Of a stretch of DNA of 63,329 nt, positions 18,426 to 28,059 are shown one piece after another. Each line of letters opens with the position of its first letter. The first letter of the stretch is position 1. The notes beneath the pieces are model-generated. The model worked only from the letters and a program-made list of their open reading frames with translations, ran no database searches and was not told the origin of the DNA. This stretch comes from Alistipes sp. Its GTDB lineage: Bacteria; Bacteroidota; Bacteroidia; Bacteroidales; Rikenellaceae. The stretch covers positions 1 to 63,329 of the forward strand of contig JAJQCA010000043.1 in NCBI GenBank assembly GCA_021202985.1, given 5' to 3'. A program made the translations under genes and the position numbers.

Positions 18426-19154
18426 ATGTTCGGACTGGGTAAGAATAAAACTGAAAACCTAAATTTTTCAACCGATATACACTGCCATATCCTGCCGGGG
18501 CTGGACGACGGCTCTTCGTCGATGGAAGAATCGATCGAAATGGCCGCATTGATGGAGAAAGTAGGTATCCGGCATATTTACGCAACACCGCATATCAAAG
18601 GGGACACCTATCCCAATGACCGCACGACAATCTCCCGGGCAGCGGACGAATTTTCCTCACAGCTTGCAAAACGGAATATAGGAATAAAGTTTAACTTTGC
18701 GGCTGAGTATTTTATCGATATGTTTTTTATGGACAAACTGGAATCCGGAGAGGAATTCCTGACATTGGATGGAAAACATATACTGGTGGAATCCTCGATG
18801 CGACGTGAGCCGTTGGGACTTTTCGATACGTTGTTCAAATTGCAGACCAAGGGGTACAGGCCGATTATGGCCCACCCGGAGAGGTATGTATATTACGGGA
18901 AAGACCCGCTTCCATTCAAAAACATGAAGAAGGCGGGTTGTCTTTTTCAGCTTAACCTGTATTCACTGAGCGGTGGTTACGGGAAAGAAGTAAAGGGAAT
19001 TGCCGAGATGCTCGTAAAGCACAATCTTATCGACCTGATAGGTACCGATTCCCACCGTACGGAACATGCCGGCAGGCTTACGGACAATAAGGTTTTGAAG
19101 TCGGTAAATATGATATCACCGGCTAACGACGAAATGTTCGGAAATACGATATAA
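18426..19154 (+). CDS. PHP-family tyrosine-protein phosphatase (CpsB/YwqE-like)
   Basis: A 242-residue PHP-domain protein. The metal-binding motif DIHCHILPGLDDG near the N-terminus and later ATPHIKG, MAHPERY and GTDSH are the histidine and aspartate clusters of CpsB/YwqE. These manganese-dependent phosphatases dephosphorylate the tyrosine tail of the Wzc/CpsD kinase and thereby control chain length and export. The kinase is two genes downstream, which supports this role. The gene starts 10 bases after the dehydratase stop. Confidence 0.88.
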   Translation: MFGLGKNKTENLNFSTDIHCHILPGLDDGSSSMEESIEMAALMEKVGIRHIYATPHIKGDTYPNDRTTISRAADEFSSQLAKRNIGIKFNFAAEYFIDMFFMDKLESGEEFLTLDGKHILVESSMRREPLGLFDTLFKLQTKGYRPIMAHPERYVYYGKDPLPFKNMKKAGCLFQLNLYSLSGGYGKEVKGIAEMLVKHNLIDLIGTDSHRTEHAGRLTDNKVLKSVNMISPANDEMFGNTI

Positions 19155-19164
19155 CGAATAACTA

Positions 19165-19920
19165 ATGAAGAAAATCTTAGCTTTCACCCTTTTAGCGCTG
19201 GCCGTATGCTCCTGTGCGTCATCCAAGAAGACCGTCTATTTCCAGGGTATCGACGAAACAGATTTGACGGGTGTGATTACGGCATACGAAGTGAGGATAA
19301 TGCCCAACGACAACCTTAACATAACGGTAAGTTCGCTTGTTCCCGAAGCGGCGGAGATATTCAATAACATGAACATGTCTCGGGCGACCAATGTGAACCA
19401 TGAAACCCTGAACGTAACGGGTTACCTGGTGGACAGCGAAGGATATATAAATTTCCCGGTACTAGGGAAAGTACATTTGGGCGGAAGGACAAAATCGGAA
19501 GCCATAGGATACATGACCGGCCTCCTGAGTCATTATATCGACGACCCGGTGGTCAACATCAGGTTTATCAATTACAAAGTTACCATACTGGGCGAAGTAG
19601 CCCGGCCGGGTACATACACCATCAGCGATGAAAAAGTAACTATACTTGAAGCCCTGGGGATGGCGGGAGATATGACCATTTACGGCAAAAGGGATAATGT
19701 CCTTATCGCACGGGACACAGACGGTGTACAAACACATCACCGGCTCGATCTTACCTCTCCGGACATTTTCGCCTCAGATTTCTATTACCTCCAGCAGAAC
19801 GATGTGGTATATGTCCAGCCTAACAAGGCACGTTCAGGATCGTCTTCGTACAACCAGAACCTCTCAATCGGGGTCTCGCTTTTATCGCTTTTGGTGACCA
19901 TCGTCGCGTTGTTAAGTTAA
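19165..19920 (+). CDS. Outer-membrane polysaccharide export lipoprotein (Wza-like)
   Basis: A 251-residue lipoprotein with signal and lipobox ending VCSC (~17-20). It has a Poly_export domain (~40-130, with GYLVDSEGYINFPVLGK), an SLBB-type segment (GEVARPGTYTI and ITILEALGMAGD-like sequence) and a hydrophobic C-terminal helix (~230-250), as in short Wza-type proteins of Bacteroidetes. It would form the outer-membrane exit channel for the polymer and pair with the Wzc-like kinase 14 bases downstream. Confidence 0.9.
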   Translation: MKKILAFTLLALAVCSCASSKKTVYFQGIDETDLTGVITAYEVRIMPNDNLNITVSSLVPEAAEIFNNMNMSRATNVNHETLNVTGYLVDSEGYINFPVLGKVHLGGRTKSEAIGYMTGLLSHYIDDPVVNIRFINYKVTILGEVARPGTYTISDEKVTILEALGMAGDMTIYGKRDNVLIARDTDGVQTHHRLDLTSPDIFASDFYYLQQNDVVYVQPNKARSGSSSYNQNLSIGVSLLSLLVTIVALLS

Positions 19921-19933
19921 TCTGTCTCTTTAC

Positions 19934-22264
19934 ATGGATAATATACAGCAAACTTCCGAATCACAGAACGCCCCACAGGAAAAAAGTATACATGAAATAC
20001 TCCACCCTTATATAAGCCGGTGGTATTACATATTGGCCTGTATCGTATTATTTGTAATCGGTGGGTTCGTATACCTTCGTTACGCAACTGAGGAATACCG
20101 GTCGACCGCAAAAATCCTTATAAAGGATGAAAACCGTGGTCAATCGGTCGCCGATTTCCAGATATTTCAGGACCTCGGGATAGGCGGTGGTTCGGGAAAC
20201 ATAGACAATGAACTGGAGATTTTGCGCTCCCGCACTCTGATGACGCGAGTTAGCGACAGCCTGAATCTCAATGTGAGGTATATATCGGAGGGGCGGATAA
20301 AAAATTCCGAATTATATAAATCATCGCCGGTAGAACTTTTTGTAGAAAATTATAACGGCAAAGGTTGTGAATTTTACATAAACCTCCAGCCCGACGGTAA
20401 GTTCCTGATTAAAGACAGGGACGGGGATTTTACAGCAACTCTGAACGCCGGACAGAAAGCGGAATCCCCGTGGGGGATCATATCGATGAACTTTTCGGGC
20501 TATGAAGGAGATTACCCGGTTATAGCCCAGCTATCCCGCTGGAACGGTAAAGAGCAAATATCGATTAACAGCGTCAATAAATCTTCCGGGGTCGTTGATA
20601 TATCCATGATATCCCCTACACCGGAAAAAAGCGAGGATATAATAAATATCCTTATAGGATTTTACAACCGGCAGGCAATCGACGATAAGCGGTGGGTTAC
20701 GGACCAGACAATCGAATTTATAGACGAACGCCTGGAGGTAATTTCCGCCCAACTCGACGATGTGGAGAAAGATGTCGAAGGATATAAGAAAAAATATGAA
20801 CTTACGGACCTGCAGGCCGAGGCCGGACTTTATCTCACTTCCGGTTCGGAATACGACAAAAGGATCGCCGAGATAGAACTCCAGAAGGAAATCCTTACCT
20901 CTGTAGAGAGCTACCTCCTGGATTCGCAGAACCAATACTCCCCTGTGCCCTCCAGCCTCGGTATTACCGACATATCGCTGTTGGCATTGATGGAGGAATA
21001 TAACAGGAAGCAACTCAGCAGGCGCGAGTTGGCCAACGTTATGACCGAGAACAACCCCCAGATGATAGAGCTCGAGAACCAGCTTACACTTCTCCGGAAC
21101 GATATCATCGTCGGTATAAAAAGTTCCGAGAGAGGATATAATGTAACACTTGAGAATCTCCAGCGGAAAGAGAACTCCTTCTCTACGAAAATCCGGAACC
21201 TTTCGACCAACGAACGTGAATACAGGAACATTCTCCGGCAGAAAGAGATTACCGAATCGATATTCCTCTACCTTTTACAGAAGCGCGAAGAATCGGCTAT
21301 TTCACTTTCGATGGTCTCGCCCAACGCTAAAATCATCGACAGCGCCTACACCGACGATTTGCCGGTCAGGCCGAGGAAAGTAATTATTTTATTCCTGGCC
21401 CTTGTATTGGGAGGCCTGGTACCGGTTGCAATTATCTACCTTCTTGAGTTGCTTAATACCAAAATTAAATCGAAAGAGGATATAGAGGCGCTGGCTAAAG
21501 CGCCCGTACTGGGCGAGGTACCCGAAAAGATGGGCAAAAGCGATATCGTTGTGGAAGCCGGCGACCGTTCGGGTGTGGTGGAGATGTACAGGCTCCTTGC
21601 GACCAATATGCGCTTCATAATGAAGGGTAAAGAGGACAAGGTGGTTATAGTGACCTCATCCGTGCCTAACGAGGGTAAGAGCTCTTTCTCGCTTAACTTC
21701 GCACTTACATATGCCACGACCAATAAAAAGGTTCTGCTCGTAGACCTTGATATGCGTAATTCCAACATGGACAACACTTTGTCCATTCACGGTTCCAAAG
21801 GCATGTCCGCCTACCTTTCGGAGAATACGCTCAAACCGCAGGATGTAATCCATAAGACCACCCTCAACGAGAACCTCGATGTGGCTCTTTCCGGTATTTT
21901 CCCGCCAAACCCTGTGGAACTGTTGATGGGAGAACGGCTGGAGGAATTCTTCGAATACGCACGGGCGCATTACGATATGGTTATTATTGACTCGCCTCCG
22001 GTGCTTCTGGTTACGGACTCCATTATAATCGACCGGGTCAGCGATGCCACCATATATGTTACCCGTTCTGGTATTTCACGCAAGCAGTTCCTGCGCAAAT
22101 CCGAAGAGCTGTACCGTGATAAAAAGCTGAAAAACCTCACTTATGTAATAAAAGGTATCGTCATCGGCAAGAAATATGGTTACGGTTATGGATACGGATA
22201 TGGGTACGGCTACGGTCTGAAAAAACGCCGCAAAAAATGGCTGACTTTCTGGCGGAAAGACTGA
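19934..22264 (+). CDS. Wzc-type chain-length determinant and BY-kinase
   Basis: A 776-residue inner-membrane protein. It has an N-terminal Wzz domain with transmembrane helix ~33-52, a long periplasmic coiled-coil region (~260-440), a second helix ~478-502, and a cytoplasmic bacterial tyrosine kinase. The kinase has Walker A VPNEGKSSF (~579), Walker A' LLVDLDMR and Walker B VIIDSPP. It ends in a run of alternating Y and G (seven Tyr, ~749-762), then basic residues. Autophosphorylation of this tail and its removal by the CpsB-like phosphatase should govern polymer length and export. It is the last gene before a strong terminator. Confidence 0.92.
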   Translation: MDNIQQTSESQNAPQEKSIHEILHPYISRWYYILACIVLFVIGGFVYLRYATEEYRSTAKILIKDENRGQSVADFQIFQDLGIGGGSGNIDNELEILRSRTLMTRVSDSLNLNVRYISEGRIKNSELYKSSPVELFVENYNGKGCEFYINLQPDGKFLIKDRDGDFTATLNAGQKAESPWGIISMNFSGYEGDYPVIAQLSRWNGKEQISINSVNKSSGVVDISMISPTPEKSEDIINILIGFYNRQAIDDKRWVTDQTIEFIDERLEVISAQLDDVEKDVEGYKKKYELTDLQAEAGLYLTSGSEYDKRIAEIELQKEILTSVESYLLDSQNQYSPVPSSLGITDISLLALMEEYNRKQLSRRELANVMTENNPQMIELENQLTLLRNDIIVGIKSSERGYNVTLENLQRKENSFSTKIRNLSTNEREYRNILRQKEITESIFLYLLQKREESAISLSMVSPNAKIIDSAYTDDLPVRPRKVIILFLALVLGGLVPVAIIYLLELLNTKIKSKEDIEALAKAPVLGEVPEKMGKSDIVVEAGDRSGVVEMYRLLATNMRFIMKGKEDKVVIVTSSVPNEGKSSFSLNFALTYATTNKKVLLVDLDMRNSNMDNTLSIHGSKGMSAYLSENTLKPQDVIHKTTLNENLDVALSGIFPPNPVELLMGERLEEFFEYARAHYDMVIIDSPPVLLVTDSIIIDRVSDATIYVTRSGISRKQFLRKSEELYRDKKLKNLTYVIKGIVIGKKYGYGYGYGYGYGYGLKKRRKKWLTFWRKD

Positions 22265-22303
22265 TCACGCTTTTTGAGCCGGTAGCCACCGTTGCCGGTC
22301 CCC

Positions 22304-22350
22304 AATAAAAGAATCCCCTGTTCCGTACCGGAACAGGGGATTCTTTTATT
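22304..22350. terminator. Strong terminator closing the export operon
   Basis: A perfect 22-bp inverted repeat with a three-base loop: 22304-22325 pairs with 22329-22350. Each strand ends in TTTTATT, so it works in both directions, also for the minus-strand SDR transcript that arrives from the right. Confidence 0.92.
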
Positions 22351-22361
22351 CGGCATTGATA

Positions 22362-22574
22362 TTACTTACCGGAATTTTTCTTTTCCGCAATGCGGTCTGT
22401 GTCTGGATGGCTGCGTTCGTTTTGAAGAACGGGTTTTTCCCGGTTCCAGTTCTGGTAATCGCTCTGGTATCGGCCGCCGTTGTCGGGACGGTCTCCGTTA
22501 TATTGCCTGCCGGAATAGTCCCCGATAGGGGTCCGTTTTAGTTTTTTCTTTTCCATGCTCATACGATTTATCAT
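22362..22574 (-). CDS. Small hydrophilic protein coupled to the SDR gene
   Basis: A 70-residue reading frame whose ATG overlaps the TGA of the upstream SDR gene (ATGA), the usual sign of translational coupling. The product is highly charged and rich in Asn, Asp, Arg, Gly and Tyr (for example [11 protein letters not shown]), with no signal or membrane segment, and is probably intrinsically disordered. It ends just before the shared terminator. I do not recognise a family. The exact overlap and the empty space otherwise left before the terminator support a real gene; starts at 22562 or 22556 are alternatives. Confidence 0.5.
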   Translation of the reverse strand: MINRMSMEKKKLKRTPIGDYSGRQYNGDRPDNGGRYQSDYQNWNREKPVLQNERSHPDTDRIAEKKNSGK

Positions 22575-23461
22575 TCAGTATGGTTCCCACCTGTAACACC
22601 GTATACCTCTGCCGTTACATAACTGGATTCGTTGGAAGCAAGAAATACATAGACTCCGGCCAGCTCGACCGGCTGGCCGGCACGGCCCATCGGGGTGTTG
22701 TGACCGAACTCGGGGATTTTACTCTGAGGCTGGCCACCGCTTATCTGTAGCGGCGTCCAGATAGGCCCGGGGGCTACGGAGTTGACCCGGATACCCTTCT
22801 TGGCAACCTGTTTGGCAAGTGCACGGGTAAACGCCGTTATTGCGCTCTTGGTCGAGGCGTAGTCCAATAGGTTCGGACTGGGTTTATAGTCCTGTATGGA
22901 AGTTGTAGTTACGATACTGGAACCTTCCGGAAGGTGTTTAAGGGCCTCTTTGGTCAACCAGAATAGTGAGAATACGTTAATTTCGAAAGTCTCCCGGAAT
23001 TGTTCGGTCGTAAGATCCTCTATATTTTCCACCGAATGCTGGCGGCCGGCTACGAGCGCCATAAGATCCAGCCCGCCCAGTTTTTCGACTGCCTGGCCGA
23101 CAAGCCTCACGCAGAACTGTTCATCCTGCAAACTGCCCGGTATAAGGTGAACGGTACTGCCTTCAGCTTCTAACAGAGCTTTTAACGAATCGGCATCTTC
23201 CTGCTCGGATTCGAGGTAATTCACCACTATATCGGCTCCTTCACGGGCGAAAGCTATTGCCACCGCGCGGCCGATACCCGAGTCCCCGCCGGTTATAAGG
23301 GCCTTACGACCTTCCAACCGGCCGTGACCCACATAACTTTTTTCGCCGCAGTCGGGTACCGGCTTCATGTCGGCCTGCACACCGGGATATGGTTGCTCCT
23401 GTTTTTCAAATTCACCCGTGTAGAACATATCCACGGGGTTCTGAAGATTTTCTTCTTTCAT
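22571..23461 (-). CDS. SDR oxidoreductase, YghA/GSP39-like
   Basis: A 296-residue SDR with the extra N-terminal segment of the YghA / general-stress-protein-39 group ([20 protein letters not shown]). The cofactor motif is [10 protein letters not shown], a catalytic Ser lies in TTTSIQDY, and Y-x3-K is YASTKSA. Members reduce aldehydes or ketones with NADPH; physiological substrates are poorly known and many are stress-induced. It is the first gene of a two-gene unit with the small ORF downstream. It is separated from the DUF3868 gene upstream by only about 11 bases, so it may be read from that transcript. Confidence 0.87.
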   Translation of the reverse strand: MKEENLQNPVDMFYTGEFEKQEQPYPGVQADMKPVPDCGEKSYVGHGRLEGRKALITGGDSGIGRAVAIAFAREGADIVVNYLESEQEDADSLKALLEAEGSTVHLIPGSLQDEQFCVRLVGQAVEKLGGLDLMALVAGRQHSVENIEDLTTEQFRETFEINVFSLFWLTKEALKHLPEGSSIVTTTSIQDYKPSPNLLDYASTKSAITAFTRALAKQVAKKGIRVNSVAPGPIWTPLQISGGQPQSKIPEFGHNTPMGRAGQPVELAGVYVFLASNESSYVTAEVYGVTGGNHTE

Positions 23462-23472
23462 ATCTGTTTTTT

Positions 23473-24951
23473 TTAATATCCGAGGTAAGCGATATGTTCA
23501 AGGTTGTAACGGGCTTCTTCGCAACCCATGTCTGCGGCACGGCGGAAATATTGCTCCGCCTGACGGGTGTCCCCGTCTCGATGGGCGGCTATACCGAGAT
23601 TGTTCAGACACTCGGGATGGTCCTCGAATCTTTCGAGGTACCGGCGCGCCGAATGGGTGTTGCCGTCCATAAGGGCGAGGGCCGCCATATTGTTATTAGG
23701 CGCCACCTCATACGGGTAATAACGAAGCGTAGTGTGCAACGCCCTTTCGTAATCTTTCGAATCGCGCCCGTAATACTCGGCCACCTCCATCATATTGTCG
23801 AGCCTCATTTTAGACGGGTCGGTCTCGATGAGGAGAAGTCCCCGTTCGAGCGTTACCGGTTTGAGGTCGTATTCGATTTCAATATCGGTACGGCGCAGGT
23901 TGGGATACACGTCCGCGTAAAGTATGTTATAGGTAGAGCGGTCATATTCCTTTATTTTGGCCTCCCGTGCGTCCGGGTCGGAGGTGGTGTCTATAATCCG
24001 GAGAAGTTCTTCTTTCGAAGGGAGGTTAGAGTCGGCTATCCAGGTACGCAGGCTGTCCCAGTCTTCGGGTACGCTCTGGGTGTCGAATATGGTGCCGTTC
24101 AGGTCCATCCGGTCTATAACATTATCTCGAACGGCCTCGGCACGGTGTTGCGAGAGGCGCGCGTTGTATTCGTAAGTTGCCTCAGGCGAGGCATAAGAGC
24201 GCACGATTATCCGGCGTACTTCGATATCCTCGTCGCTCATCATTTCACTTGTGAAGTCATAAATCTTTTGTAGCTCGGTACGGTTGTCCGCAATCTCCGG
24301 TTTTACGACGTATTTATCCTGTTCGAAATTTATATGTGCCGTCAGCATAGCTTTGCGTGGCGCAGTCTCTGTTACCACGGGTACGAGGAACGAGATGCGC
24401 GGTGCCACCGGCTGTGCTATATTACCTACCGTGCGCATATCCGCCAGGTCGCTGTCGCCGCATCCTTCAATCTCCTGATGCAGGATTACGGTCGCCCCTG
24501 ACGAGACGGGATACATAAATGTCCCTGCGTAGCGGATGATATCTTCACCGGTCTGCACCGGTGTTCGTTTACCGTGTAGCGCGTGTTCCCGGTCCCTGCG
24601 TTCGGCGCGGCTGAAAACCACCTTGTCGTAAGGGGCTGTGTAAGTGTCAAACTCTTCGTAGAACCCGGCCTTCCTCTGTGCCACTATATCGAACACTTCA
24701 CCGCGGAACAGTACGGGAGGCAGCGCCACGGTATCCGCTCCCGACACGATAAGGGGCGTTACGGTGAGCTGTTCATTATTGCGGAGAACGAGTTTGTCGT
24801 AAATTATCGTCATATCGACGTCTACCGCTTCACCCCGGCGGCGAATATCGACGTCACTAACCCCTACGGTCTCCTTCCGGTAATCCGTGGCAAGAGCCGC
24901 GGTACACAGCAGAGCCGTAAGGCATATGCATACGGAAATAAACTTTTTCAT
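23473..24951 (-). CDS. DUF3868/OmpA-like exported protein with TPR-like C-terminus
   Basis: A 492-residue protein with a signal peptide (cut near AALATDY). Residues ~25-130 resemble DUF3868. The middle (~200-330) resembles an OmpA-like domain with the pattern [10 protein letters not shown]...SYASPEA...[10 protein letters not shown]...RTDIEIEY. The C-terminus (~385-490) is built of TPR-like repeats ([15 protein letters not shown] and [13 protein letters not shown]). In Bacteroides such genes occur with DUF3575 partners near fimbrial loci. Here only the DUF3575 partner is present, 9 bases upstream. A link between envelope and peptidoglycan is a fair guess; the function is unproven. Confidence 0.8.
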   Translation of the reverse strand: MKKFISVCICLTALLCTAALATDYRKETVGVSDVDIRRRGEAVDVDMTIIYDKLVLRNNEQLTVTPLIVSGADTVALPPVLFRGEVFDIVAQRKAGFYEEFDTYTAPYDKVVFSRAERRDREHALHGKRTPVQTGEDIIRYAGTFMYPVSSGATVILHQEIEGCGDSDLADMRTVGNIAQPVAPRISFLVPVVTETAPRKAMLTAHINFEQDKYVVKPEIADNRTELQKIYDFTSEMMSDEDIEVRRIIVRSYASPEATYEYNARLSQHRAEAVRDNVIDRMDLNGTIFDTQSVPEDWDSLRTWIADSNLPSKEELLRIIDTTSDPDAREAKIKEYDRSTYNILYADVYPNLRRTDIEIEYDLKPVTLERGLLLIETDPSKMRLDNMMEVAEYYGRDSKDYERALHTTLRYYPYEVAPNNNMAALALMDGNTHSARRYLERFEDHPECLNNLGIAAHRDGDTRQAEQYFRRAADMGCEEARYNLEHIAYLGY

Positions 24952-24960
24952 AACTCTTTT

Positions 24961-25524
24961 CTATTTTATCATATATATAAAAGAAACGCCCACCTTTGTC
25001 GGTCCCCAGTATGTATGGTGGGTTTTGCGGATCATCGAGCCGCACTCGGCGAGGGGATACTTCCGGTCGAACAACCGGGCGAAACCTGCCCCGATGGTGG
25101 CTTCGAGGTTCCAGTGTTTGCTGAGCACCCACTGGTAACCGTACGACAGACCCGCACCGTACAGGTATCCCTGATATCGGTTGTTCTTCATATTGTCGTT
25201 GAAGTTGATACCGCCCACGTTATATTGCGCGTAGTGACCATGAAGACCCATGAAATGGCCGGCGAACCGGTCGCAGAACCAGTAACGGAACTCCGGCTGG
25301 ATAAGCCAATGACGCCAACGCGCGTCGCCGAAGCTCCAGCCGTTGAAATTACCCGACACGTCGAGTGTGGTATTCCTGCCAAGAGCCGTTTCGAACCCGA
25401 GGTTAATCGTAGCCGTCGCATCATAGAGCAGGTCGCTCTTTATACCTATTTTCTGCCCATTTACCATAGCCGGAAGGAGCAAAAGCAACACGGCCGGAAA
25501 GAATTTGCGTAGTATAACTGACAT
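24961..25524 (-). CDS. DUF3575 family protein
   Basis: A 187-residue exported protein: signal peptide ending near AMVNGQ, then beta-rich sequence with many Trp, Tyr and Phe residues and family-like segments NLGFETALGRN and WLIQPEFRYWFC. It is the standard partner of DUF3868 proteins in Bacteroidales and probably an outer-membrane barrel. It is first in a two- to four-gene minus-strand unit. The other DUF3575-type gene here is at 15716-16267; the two are diverged and not a recent duplication. Confidence 0.82.
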   Translation of the reverse strand: MSVILRKFFPAVLLLLLPAMVNGQKIGIKSDLLYDATATINLGFETALGRNTTLDVSGNFNGWSFGDARWRHWLIQPEFRYWFCDRFAGHFMGLHGHYAQYNVGGINFNDNMKNNRYQGYLYGAGLSYGYQWVLSKHWNLEATIGAGFARLFDRKYPLAECGSMIRKTHHTYWGPTKVGVSFIYMIK

Positions 25525-25790
25525 AATATTCTATAAATGTTTGCTGTATGCTATGAAAAAGCAAACATCCTGCCGTCCGGCTCATGGCTCCGGAATAAAT
25601 TAGACTATGCTCAAAGTATTTGGGTTTTTAGCCGGGTTCTTCAGGAGGGTTCTTGAATTGCACTCTCCCAAACATATAATAGCATTGGTCCGATAATATA
25701 CCTTAAATTACGGAGCTACTGTGGATAATCTACCAACGCAGATGCTCCGGGCCGTCCGGACCATTATATTTTTTATAATTCTCAAAAGAA
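25525..25790. other. Non-coding gap with one DnaA-box-like site
   Basis: No gene is visible. A single perfect DnaA-box sequence (TGTGGATAA, complement of TTATCCACA) lies at 25720-25728, with no cluster or AT-rich unwinding element around it. The promoter of the DUF3575 unit should lie at the left side, but I find no exact -7 match. Confidence 0.35.
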
Positions 25791-25823
25791 AACAAAAGCG
25801 ACAGCTATAAGTTAAGCTGTCGC
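25791..25823 (-). terminator. Terminator of the methionine/amidohydrolase operon
   Basis: A 9-bp stem (GCGACAGCT 25798-25806 with AGCTGTCGC 25815-25823), an eight-base loop and, on the minus strand, TTTTGTT after the stem. It lies about 40 bases past the M20 stop codon. Confidence 0.82.
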
Positions 25824-25864
25824 CTTTATCAAATTAACCTGTATATCAAATGGTTCCTTTAAAT

Positions 25865-27040
25865 CTACAAAGACAGGGCGAGGATGGAAAGTCCCGCTAC
25901 GGCGTATTTCAGGGAATCTTCGTCGGGATTGAAAGTCGCGTTATGGAGCTTGCCGGCAGAGACGTCACAACCGGGTCCGCCCACTCCCACCCGGTAGAAC
26001 ACCGACGGGTAAAGTGCTGTGTAATAGCCGAAATCCTCAGCTGTGGTCCGTACATCGAGCAGGCGTATATTCCCCTGCCCGAAGGAACGGCTCATTATAT
26101 CTACCGCACGGTCGGTCACCTGCTCGTCGTTATATACACACGGATAACCGTCGCTGACAGCCACCTCTGCCTCAACACCGTAGGCACGGGCGGTAGAATA
26201 TACGATTTCTTTTATCCGCAGCTTTGCATCGGCACGCCATGCCTCGTCGAAGGTGCGGAGAGTTCCTTCCATAACAACCGAGTCGGGGATGACGTTGGTG
26301 GCGCCGTCGGCCGTAACACGTCCAACGGACAGGACGGTGGGCACAGCCGGATTTGCGTTACGCGAGGCGACCTGCTGGAGTGCCATTATTATGGCGGCCG
26401 AAGCCACAACCGGATCTTTAAGCCGGTAAGGCATAGCCGCATGTCCGCCCTCGCCGGTCACCGTTATATGGAGTTCGTCTGTGGAGGCCATATATTTGCC
26501 GGGGCGGAAACCGAATGTGCCGGTGGGCAGTTCCGGATCGACATGCTCGCCAACGAACGCCCGTACATTATACCCGTCGAACGGGTTTTCTTTAAGCACT
26601 AACGTGGCACCTCCGGGCCATACCTCCTCCCCGGGCTGGAACAAAAAAAATACGGTACCTTCTATTTTTTCCCTTACCGAATTGAGAACCAGTAAAGCAC
26701 CCATAAGCGCGGCGGTATGTATATCGTGTCCGCAGGCGTGCATCACGCCATCGTTACACGAGGCGTAGGCCAGACCGGTAGACTCCCGGACCGGCAGGGC
26801 GTCCATATCCGCTCGCAATACGACGGCATCTTTAAGGTCGCCCCTGCCCTCTATTACGGCGAGGACTCCGGTTCCCGCAATTTTGCGGTAAGCTATCCCT
26901 TCCCGGTCCAGCTCCGCGCAGAGAGCCTGCTGGGTCGCATGCTCGGCGAACGACAATTCGGGATTGGCATGGATAGCGCGGCGCAGTGACCGTACCCGGT
27001 CGAACACCTCCCCGGCCTTATCGATAATGCATCTTTCCAT
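25865..27040 (-). CDS. M20-family amidohydrolase
   Basis: A 391-residue zinc peptidase of the M20D group (HipO / N-acyl-amino-acid amidohydrolase type). Metal-ligand motifs are MHACGHDIHTAAL and QPGEEVWPGG. A dimerisation lid domain occupies about residues 180-290, and TTAEDFGYY lies near the C-terminus. Members hydrolyse N-acetyl, N-acyl or hippurate-like amides. It follows metF by five bases, so it belongs to the methionine operon; an N-acyl amino acid substrate is plausible but not shown. Confidence 0.85.
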   Translation of the reverse strand: MERCIIDKAGEVFDRVRSLRRAIHANPELSFAEHATQQALCAELDREGIAYRKIAGTGVLAVIEGRGDLKDAVVLRADMDALPVRESTGLAYASCNDGVMHACGHDIHTAALMGALLVLNSVREKIEGTVFFLFQPGEEVWPGGATLVLKENPFDGYNVRAFVGEHVDPELPTGTFGFRPGKYMASTDELHITVTGEGGHAAMPYRLKDPVVASAAIIMALQQVASRNANPAVPTVLSVGRVTADGATNVIPDSVVMEGTLRTFDEAWRADAKLRIKEIVYSTARAYGVEAEVAVSDGYPCVYNDEQVTDRAVDIMSRSFGQGNIRLLDVRTTAEDFGYYTALYPSVFYRVGVGGPGCDVSAGKLHNATFNPDEDSLKYAVAGLSILALSL

Positions 27041-27045
27041 AACGG

Positions 27046-28017
27046 TTATTTATTTCCGAATAACTGCCGGGCTATCTCGTACATATTGTCGGTCTTGCCC
27101 ATCGGATAGAAATGCAGCAGGGATATACCGGCCTCGATAAGTTCCTGTCCCTGCCGTACAGCCCACTCGATACCTACCTTCCGCACTTCGGTATTATCGG
27201 AGCATTTCTCCACTCGGTCCACCAGTTCCTGCGGCAAATCCACATGGAATACCTGCGGAAGCACGGTAAGCTGCGATTTAGTGGCGAATGGTTTAAGACC
27301 CGGTATAATCGGTACATTTATTCCCGCGGCACGGCACCGTTCGATGAAATCCAGAATCCTGCCGTTGTCAAAACTCATTTGCGTGACTATATAGTCCGCC
27401 CCCGCATCTACTTTTTCTTTCAGGAAACGGATATCGTGGTCGAGGTTTGGAGCCTCGGCATGCTTCTCGGGATAGCCGGCCACTCCGATACAGAAGGCAG
27501 AATTGCGGCAATGTGCCACCTCACAATCAATAAACGAGCCGGTATTCATGGAGGCTATTTGCCGCACCAGGTCCACAGCGTTGGCGTGACCCTCGGGATG
27601 AGAACGGAAAACCTTCTCGCCTTTCAGGCCGTCCCCGCGCAGGGCGAGCACATTATTAATCCCGAGGAAATCGAGGTCGATGAGCGCGTCTTCGATATCG
27701 TATTTCGAAAGGCCTCCGCATATTATATGCGGTACCACCTCCACTCCGTAACGGCGCATCAACGCAGCAGAAATACCCACCGTGCCGGGCCTGCGCCTGA
27801 CGACCCTTTTCTCAAGGAGACCGTCCTCCCGCTCCACATATTTCACATCCTCACGATGGCAGGTAACGTTTATATAGGCCGGCTCGAATTCCATCAGCGG
27901 GTCGATTGCATCGAAAATCGACTGCACGCCGTCTCCTTTGAGAGGCGGCAGCATTTCGATGGCGAACCTCGGCCGTCCCTCGCGCTCCGCTTTCCTTATG
28001 ATATCGGTAATCTTCAT
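27046..28017 (-). CDS. metF: 5,10-methylenetetrahydrofolate reductase
   Basis: A 323-residue FAD-dependent TIM-barrel enzyme that makes 5-methyl-THF, the methyl donor for methionine synthase. Visible motifs are EMLPPLKGD near the N-terminus, YINVTCHRED, LALRGD and ADYIVTQMSFD, with IPGLKP toward the C-terminus. Its substrate-product relation to metH in the same operon is direct. It lies 42 bases after the PHP gene. Confidence 0.93.
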   Translation of the reverse strand: MKITDIIRKAEREGRPRFAIEMLPPLKGDGVQSIFDAIDPLMEFEPAYINVTCHREDVKYVEREDGLLEKRVVRRRPGTVGISAALMRRYGVEVVPHIICGGLSKYDIEDALIDLDFLGINNVLALRGDGLKGEKVFRSHPEGHANAVDLVRQIASMNTGSFIDCEVAHCRNSAFCIGVAGYPEKHAEAPNLDHDIRFLKEKVDAGADYIVTQMSFDNGRILDFIERCRAAGINVPIIPGLKPFATKSQLTVLPQVFHVDLPQELVDRVEKCSDNTEVRKVGIEWAVRQGQELIEAGISLLHFYPMGKTDNMYEIARQLFGNK

Positions 28018-28059
28018 TTTCCAGTTATCGAACCGTAAAAATAGCCAATTTTTGGCTGA

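Noticed and set aside
22177-22215. Short tandem repeat (six-base TAyGGn units) in the kinase gene as a contingency repeat
   Set aside because: It encodes the tyrosine-glycine tail typical of Wzc-type kinases, and changes of whole units would keep the frame, so it is ordinary protein sequence.
23389-24273. Long open frames opposite the DUF3868 gene and elsewhere opposite metH and other GC-richer genes
   Set aside because: They are antisense shadows of well-supported genes, with no family-like motifs, and vanish when the real gene is accepted.
25720-25728. Perfect DnaA-box sequence, possible replication origin
   Set aside because: It is a single site with no cluster, no AT-rich unwinding element and no dnaA or dnaN gene nearby; one 9-mer can occur by chance.
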